A stretch of 54,140 bases of DNA from Pseudoxanthobacter soli DSM 19599 (GTDB lineage Bacteria; Pseudomonadota; Alphaproteobacteria; Rhizobiales; Segnochrobactraceae): NCBI RefSeq assembly GCF_900148505.1, contig NZ_FRXO01000017.1, positions 1 through 54,140 of the forward strand. The letters run 5' to 3'. Below are positions 49,771 to 54,140 of this stretch, one piece after another. Both the position numbers and the translations under genes were made by a program. The notes under the pieces are model-generated. The model did not search any database. It was given only the letters and a program-made list of their open reading frames with translations, and was not told the DNA's origin. Position 1 is the stretch's first letter. Every line of letters starts with the position of its first letter.

Positions 49771-51552
49771 ATGATTGGCGCCAACACCTCTGCCAAAAGA
49801 ACCATGGACGGCTCGACGCTCGCCGTGCTGACGGCCCGCTTCGAGGGCATCGCCCGCAAGATGGCGAACACGCTGCATCGCACCGGGCGGTCCGGCATCC
49901 TGACCATCGCGCGCGATTTCTCCTGCGTGGTGCTCACGGCGAAGCACGAACTGCTCGCGACCGCCGAGAGCCTGCCGAACCATGTGCTGCGCGGTCCCGA
50001 CATCATGTCGCGGACCATGACCGACAATCACCCCGTGCTGAAGCGCGGCGACGCGTTTCTGCACAACTCGCCCTATCACGGCTGCACCCATCCGGCAGAC
50101 CACTCGATCCTGATCCCGGTGATCGACGATCAGGGCGTGCACCGGTTCACCGTCCTCGCCAAGGCGCACCAGGCCGATTGCGGCAACTCGCTGCCGACGA
50201 CCTATATGGGGGCCGCCGTCGACGTCTATAACGAGGGCGCCCTGATCTTCCCCGCCGTGAAGATCCAGGACAATTACCAGCACGTGATGGACATCATCCG
50301 CATGTGCCAGATGCGCATCCGCGTGCCGGATCAGTGGTGGGGCGACTACCTCGCCACCCTCGGCGCCGCCCGGGTCGGCGAGCGCGAGATTCTGGCGCTC
50401 GGGGCGGAAATCGGCTGGGATCGTCTGGAGGATTATTCGCAGCAGTGGTTCGACTACAGCGAGCGGCGCATGATCGAGGTGATCCGCGCTCTTCCCAAGG
50501 GCCGCGTGACGCGCACGAGCACCCATGACCCCGTTCAGGGCACGCCGGCTGACGGCGTGAAGATCACGGCGACGGTCGAGGTCAAGCCGGAAGAGGCGAT
50601 GATCGAGGTCGACATGACCGACAATCCCGATTCGCTGCCGAACGGGCTCAACCTGTCGGAGGCCTGCTCCCTCTCCGCGCCGATGATCGGCATCTTCAAC
50701 TCGATCGATCACACCGTGCCAAAGAACGAGGGCAGCTTCCGCCGGATCAAGATCCATCTGCGCGACGGCTGCGTCGTCGGCCGCCCCCGCCATCCGACGT
50801 CGTGCTCGGTCGCGACGACGAACATCGCCGATCGCGTCGCCAATCCGGTGCAGGCGGCGCTTGCCGAACTCGCCGACGGCCTCGGACAGGCGGAAACCGG
50901 TGCGCTGATCCCACCCTCCTGCGGCGTCGTCTCCGGCGTGCACGACGGCAAGCCCTTCGTGAACGAGGTCTATCTCGGCTGCACGGGCGGCGCGGGAACG
51001 CCGTGGACCGACGGCTGGCTCACCATCCTGCACGTCGGCAACGCCGGCATGTGCTACCAGGACTCGATCGAGATCGACGAACTGCGCCATCCGATCTTCG
51101 TCCACCAGAGGCGCCTCATCCCCGACTCCGAAGGCGCCGGCCGCTTCCGCGGCGCACTCGGCGCCTATTCGGAATTCGCGCCGGTCGATTGCTCCATGAC
51201 GGTCGCCTATGTCAGCGACGGCAACGTCAATGCGGCGCTCGGCACGCGCGGCGGCCTCGCCGGCGCGCGCTCCGCCCAGTTCCGCCGGCTTGCAGACGGC
51301 TCGCTGCAGCCGGTTCCGGCCTGCGCCGAGGTGGTGATCGGCCCGGACGAGACCATGGTTTCGATCAGCGGTGGCGGTGGCGGCTACGGTCACCCCCACG
51401 AGCGCGATCCCGCGCGCGTCCTGCATGATGTGCGCGAGGGCTGGATCAGCCGCGAACGGGCGCAGTCGATCTATGGCGTGATCCTGACGGAGAACGGCGA
51501 GATCGACCGCGAGGCGACCGCGGAGCTGCGGAGCGCCTCCGCGCGCACATGA
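49771..51552 (+). CDS. hyuB: hydantoinase subunit B family
   Basis: 593 residues from ATG 49771 (MIGANTSAKRTMDG), with CGGAGAGAA upstream; the frame is open to 49618 inside hyuA. It matches HyuB (PF02538): ARDFSCVVLTAKHELLAT, GDAFLHNSPYHGCTHPADHS, the His/Asp-rich metal region, AKAHQADCGN, and SISGGGGGYGHP near the C-terminus. It forms the A/B enzyme with HyuA. A hairpin and a palindrome follow the stop. Confidence 0.94.
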   Translation: MIGANTSAKRTMDGSTLAVLTARFEGIARKMANTLHRTGRSGILTIARDFSCVVLTAKHELLATAESLPNHVLRGPDIMSRTMTDNHPVLKRGDAFLHNSPYHGCTHPADHSILIPVIDDQGVHRFTVLAKAHQADCGNSLPTTYMGAAVDVYNEGALIFPAVKIQDNYQHVMDIIRMCQMRIRVPDQWWGDYLATLGAARVGEREILALGAEIGWDRLEDYSQQWFDYSERRMIEVIRALPKGRVTRTSTHDPVQGTPADGVKITATVEVKPEEAMIEVDMTDNPDSLPNGLNLSEACSLSAPMIGIFNSIDHTVPKNEGSFRRIKIHLRDGCVVGRPRHPTSCSVATTNIADRVANPVQAALAELADGLGQAETGALIPPSCGVVSGVHDGKPFVNEVYLGCTGGAGTPWTDGWLTILHVGNAGMCYQDSIEIDELRHPIFVHQRRLIPDSEGAGRFRGALGAYSEFAPVDCSMTVAYVSDGNVNAALGTRGGLAGARSAQFRRLADGSLQPVPACAEVVIGPDETMVSISGGGGGYGHPHERDPARVLHDVREGWISRERAQSIYGVILTENGEIDREATAELRSASART

Positions 51553-51570
51553 CCGTCTACATCGCAGGCT

Positions 51571-51616
51571 GGCCGATCTTGTGATCGGCCGGTCCACGGC
51601 TCAGCCATGGCTGAGC
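51571..51616. terminator. hairpin and 18-bp palindrome after hyuB
   Basis: ggccgatc (51571-51578) and gatcggcc (51583-51590) with a 4-nt loop, then gctcagccatggctgagc, perfectly palindromic, at 51599-51616. No T-run follows either, so termination is only possible, not shown. Confidence 0.4.
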
Positions 51617-51660
51617 ACATCGGCAAGCCGCGTCCGCCGCCCGCGACGGAAGCGTTGCCT

Positions 51661-51774
51661 AGAGCATAACCCGTTCAGATCGAACCGATCTGAACGATAA
51701 GGATATGCTCAAGCTTTTGAATCTGGAGCGATTTCTCGTCGATCTGATGATTCCATCAGATCGGAAAGCGCTCT
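51661..51774. repeat. bipartite palindromic intergenic repeat, copy C
   Basis: Best-preserved copy, in the reverse orientation to copies A and B: gttcagatcg-aac-cgatctgaac and gatctgatg-attc-catcagatc, with aagcttttgaatctggagcg between. Outer ends are agagcat and agcgctct. It lies between convergent hyuB and the reductase gene. Confidence 0.88.
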
Positions 51775-51804
51775 AAGATCGATGCCGCCGGGCTCACGTC
51801 GAGC

Positions 51805-53184
51805 TCACTCCGCCGGCTTGAGGTCCTCGAGCAGCGTCGGGATCAGTTCCGACACGGTCGGATGGATCGGCACGGCTCGGCGGAAGACCGTGTAGGGCAG
51901 GTCGCCATTCATGACGTCGAGGATGCCGTGGATCGCCTCGTCACCCCCGGTGCCAAGGATTGCAGCCCCCAGAATGCGCTTGGTTTCCGCATCCACGACC
52001 GCCTTCATGAAGCCCTGCGTCTCTCCTTTTTCCACCGCCCGTCCGACCCGCGTCATCGGCCTCTTGGCGATCAGAAGCGGCCGGCCGGTCGCCCTCGCCT
52101 GCGCCTGGGTCATGCCGACGCGACCGAGCGGCGGATCGGTATAGAGCGCGTAGCCCGGGATCCGCTCGCTGACCTTGCGGTCCTCGCCGTCGATGAGGTT
52201 GGCGGCGGCGATCTCGAAATCGTTGTAGGCGGTATGGGTGAACGCGCCGCGGCCGTTGCAATCCCCCAGCGCGTAGACGCCGGACACGCTCGTTTCCAGC
52301 CGGTCGTCCACGGTGATGTAGCCGCGGGCGTCGGTCGCGATGCCGGCCGCATCGAGCCCGAGATCGTCGGTGTTCGGACGGCGTCCGATGGCGAGAAGCA
52401 CATGTGAGCCGACGATCTCCGGCCGTCCGGACGCGCAATCGACCTTCACCGCCACGCCCGCATCGTGCCGGGCGAAGCTGAGGCACTCGGCCCCGGTGCG
52501 AATTTCCACACCCTCTGCTTCCAGGATCTCGCGGATGGTGGCGGAGACGTCCTCGTCCTCGCGGGCGATCAGGCGCGGGCTTCGTTCCACCACGGTGACC
52601 CTGGCGCCGAAGCGACGGAACATCTGCGCGAATTCGAGGCCGATATAGGAGCCGCCGATCACCACGAGATGCTCCGGGACGACGTCGAGTTCCACCATCG
52701 CGCTGTTGGTCAGGAACGGAACCTCGCCGAGGCCGGGCAGATCCGGCACCGCGGCACGTCCGCCGACATTGAGGAAGATCAGCGGCGCCGTGATCGCGGT
52801 GCCGTCGACCTCGATCTCATGGGGACCGGTGAAGCGGGCATGGCCGCGAAACACCGTGCAGCCTTCCATGCCCGTGAGCCAGGATTCGATGCCGGCGCGA
52901 CCGTCCTGGATGATCTTCTCCGCCCGGGCCTGCACCCGTTTCATGTCGATGCCGGGCTCCGCGCCGAGGACAACGCCGTATTCGGCGGCGCGCGCCGCCA
53001 TCCGGGCGGCATAGGCGCTCGCGACCAGCGTTTTCGTCGGCTTGCAGCCGGTATTGACGCAGGTCCCGCCGAAATGCTGGCGCTCGATCACCGCAACGGT
53101 CTTGCCGGCGGCCGTCAGCCGGCCGGCCATCGACGGACCGGCCTGACCGGCGCCGACGACGATGGCATCGAAGGTGCGGGTCAT
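51805..53184 (-). CDS. FAD-dependent pyridine nucleotide-disulfide oxidoreductase
   Basis: 459 residues, class I flavoprotein disulfide reductase (MerA/RclA-like). FAD motif VVGAGQAGPSMAGRL, redox-active GGTCVNTGCKPTK (Cys-x4-Cys), NAD motif VVIGGSYIGLEFAQMF, FAD motif VYALGDCNGRGAF, and the C-terminal His-containing VPIHPTVSELIPTL. It reduces a disulfide or metal/oxidant with NAD(P)H. It lacks the heavy-metal domain and the extra C-terminal cysteines of true MerA. The start overlaps the stop of the DUF4126 gene (ATGA), so the two are coupled. Confidence 0.92.
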   Translation of the reverse strand: MTRTFDAIVVGAGQAGPSMAGRLTAAGKTVAVIERQHFGGTCVNTGCKPTKTLVASAYAARMAARAAEYGVVLGAEPGIDMKRVQARAEKIIQDGRAGIESWLTGMEGCTVFRGHARFTGPHEIEVDGTAITAPLIFLNVGGRAAVPDLPGLGEVPFLTNSAMVELDVVPEHLVVIGGSYIGLEFAQMFRRFGARVTVVERSPRLIAREDEDVSATIREILEAEGVEIRTGAECLSFARHDAGVAVKVDCASGRPEIVGSHVLLAIGRRPNTDDLGLDAAGIATDARGYITVDDRLETSVSGVYALGDCNGRGAFTHTAYNDFEIAAANLIDGEDRKVSERIPGYALYTDPPLGRVGMTQAQARATGRPLLIAKRPMTRVGRAVEKGETQGFMKAVVDAETKRILGAAILGTGGDEAIHGILDVMNGDLPYTVFRRAVPIHPTVSELIPTLLEDLKPAE

Positions 53185-53648
53185 CGCAGCACCGCCACGA
53201 TGAGAACGGCACCCCCGACGGCAACGGCATCCTCGATCAGAGCGGCGGGAAGGTCACGGCCGAAGGCGGCGGCACCGCGTGCGCGGGCCGCCCGCCCACC
53301 GAGCGTGCCGATCACCGCACCGATGGCCCCGCAGATGGCGCCGGCGACGAAAAAGCCCCCTGCCGCACCAACACAGGCCCCACAGAAGGCACCGCTGACG
53401 AGGCGCGCGCCGAACTGGGCCGGCACCGTGCGGCTGGGGGTCGACGGCAGCTGGTCGCCGACGAATTCGGCGAGTGCGAGAACGGTGAACACCCAGGGCG
53501 TCCACGCATAACCCATGAACGCGAGCGGGGAGCCGGACAGATCGATCCAGCCGAGATGCGCGGCCCAGGAGACCGCAGCGGGCGCCGTCATGGTGCGCAG
53601 GCCGGCAACGACGCCGATCAACAGCGCAGCGAGATAAAGCATCGTCAC
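53181..53648 (-). CDS. DUF4126 membrane protein
   Basis: 155 residues, hydrophobic and Gly/Ala-rich with three to four membrane segments. LLIGVVAGLRTMTAPAAVSW at the start, then ALAEFVGDQLPSTPSRT and a Gly-rich GAICGAIGAVIGTLGG segment, are typical of DUF4126 (PF13548). Function unknown. Upstream (53649-53776) lies its short intergenic promoter region. It is translationally coupled to the reductase. Confidence 0.87.
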   Translation of the reverse strand: MTMLYLAALLIGVVAGLRTMTAPAAVSWAAHLGWIDLSGSPLAFMGYAWTPWVFTVLALAEFVGDQLPSTPSRTVPAQFGARLVSGAFCGACVGAAGGFFVAGAICGAIGAVIGTLGGRAARARGAAAFGRDLPAALIEDAVAVGGAVLIVAVLR

Positions 53649-53776
53649 GTTCCCCCGTCAGCCGGGCGGGCGGATTCGACCCGCGTCGTGCAACCGACGC
53701 GGGCGAGTGTGACGTGATTCCCGGGAGAAGTCTTCCCACAATCGGGCCGGCGCCCGCTGTCAGGAAAGCCCGGCCC

Positions 53777-54140
53777 TCACTGCATGAGCTTCTGTGTTCT
53801 GGCGAGGGCTGGGGCGAAGCCGTTGAGGGAGATGGTGAGGGGGATGGGGGCTTTGGTGTCGGCGGCGACGGCGTTGAGGGTGAGTTTCTTGGCGGTCTTG
53901 AGCTTGGCGACCATGGCGGCGTCGAACGACAGCGGCACGAGGCAGCCGGCCGGGAGGCAGGTGGTGTAGGCGATGGGGGCGCCCGGCGCGGCGTCGTCGA
54001 TCTGCAGGGTGACGCCGTCTGGCAGGGCGAGGCCGAACGGCATGACGACGGCGCCCTCGGCGGCACCGCCGTCGGCGGCATGAAGCTCGATCGCGAGCAC
54101 GCGCTGGCGGTTCTGCTGGTTCATCTGGGTCTGGGAGAAG
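53777..54140 (-). CDS. IalB-family protein, 5' end beyond window
   Basis: At least 120 codons, open to the right edge. FSQTQMNQQNRQRVLAIEL aligns with LSQTQADPQTKQRVLAMEV of the complete IalB protein at 11911-12546. VVMPFGLALPDGV and TTCLPAGCLVPLSFDAAMV repeat the family blocks, and the ends also match (SLNGFAPALARTQKL and SMKGFDAGLARVKAL). It is a diverged paralogue lacking the signal peptide only because of the window limit. Confidence 0.93.
   Translation of the reverse strand, partial: FSQTQMNQQNRQRVLAIELHAADGGAAEGAVVMPFGLALPDGVTLQIDDAAPGAPIAYTTCLPAGCLVPLSFDAAMVAKLKTAKKLTLNAVAADTKAPIPLTISLNGFAPALARTQKLMQ

Noticed and set aside
47933-51597. Minus-strand frames of 501 and 753 codons across hyuA and hyuB
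   Set aside because: Antisense shadows rich in Arg/His/Asp; the plus strand encodes full-length HyuA and HyuB.
1-54140. tRNA, rRNA or replication-origin genes
   Set aside because: I saw no cloverleaf, rRNA segment or iteron/DnaA-box cluster; a dedicated search program could find something missed by eye.

Overview
The window reads as chromosome of a GC-rich alphaproteobacterium, most likely Hyphomicrobiales. The evidence is the family mix (IalB, SapC, DUF1036, alphaproteobacterial-type S21 with a basic tail, CspA, GguC) and the strong GC bias at third codon positions. The genus is not decidable from sequence alone.

Region 1 (1-19.9 kb) is a surface and lifestyle region read mainly on the minus strand. 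It holds the first 3,732 codons of a giant autotransporter-type adhesin that runs off the left edge, an IalB protein, an EAL phosphodiesterase, a secreted DUF1036 protein, a SapC protein, and two closely related AraC regulators. The upstream regions of the adhesin, ialB and sapC genes each carry the same direct-repeat element (TTGGCGT-N14-TTGRCGK, exact 21-bp period, central GCAAC). This suggests one small regulon for the AraC pair. An IS3 relic separates sapC from the second AraC gene.

Region 2 (19.9-23.2 kb) is gene-poor and partly AT-rich. It has a TetR regulator and a decayed or domesticated ISAs1-like transposase that appears to have lost catalytic aspartates.

Region 3 (23.3-33.8 kb) is a ten-gene minus-strand block with a divergent IclR regulator. 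It encodes a branched-chain-amino-acid-type ABC importer with LivG and LivF fused, a DAPG/phloretin-hydrolase-like protein, a beta-keto acid cleavage enzyme, a 3-hydroxyacyl-CoA dehydrogenase, an SDR, a cupin and a metal-dependent cyclase-family hydrolase. It looks like an uptake and catabolic pathway for a beta-diketone or acyl-phenol-like compound, behind a promoter covered by a perfect dyad.

Region 4 (34.1-39.5 kb) is a tight plus-strand cluster of five envelope genes: a doubly membrane-anchored TAXI-type binding protein without TRAP permeases, a DUF4239 membrane protein, an unrecognised repeat/beta-helix-like protein, a CDP-diacylglycerol pyrophosphatase and a secreted alpha/beta hydrolase. 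I recognise no described system with this composition.

Region 5 (39.7-40.7 kb) has rpsU, cspA and a small basic protein, with a clear terminator between the last two.

Region 6 (41.1-51.6 kb) is a sugar-type ABC importer (minus), an IclR regulator (minus), and gguC-hyuA-hyuB (plus). Both operon promoters carry an 18-bp operator matching at 17 of 18 positions, at the same distance from a TTGACA -35 box, so the importer and the enzymes are probably one regulon.

Region 7 (51.6-54.1 kb) has a flavoprotein disulfide reductase, a DUF4126 membrane protein, and the C-terminal part of a second IalB paralogue cut by the right edge. A bipartite palindromic intergenic repeat occurs in three clear copies (23.1, 28.9 and 51.7 kb) and one weak copy.
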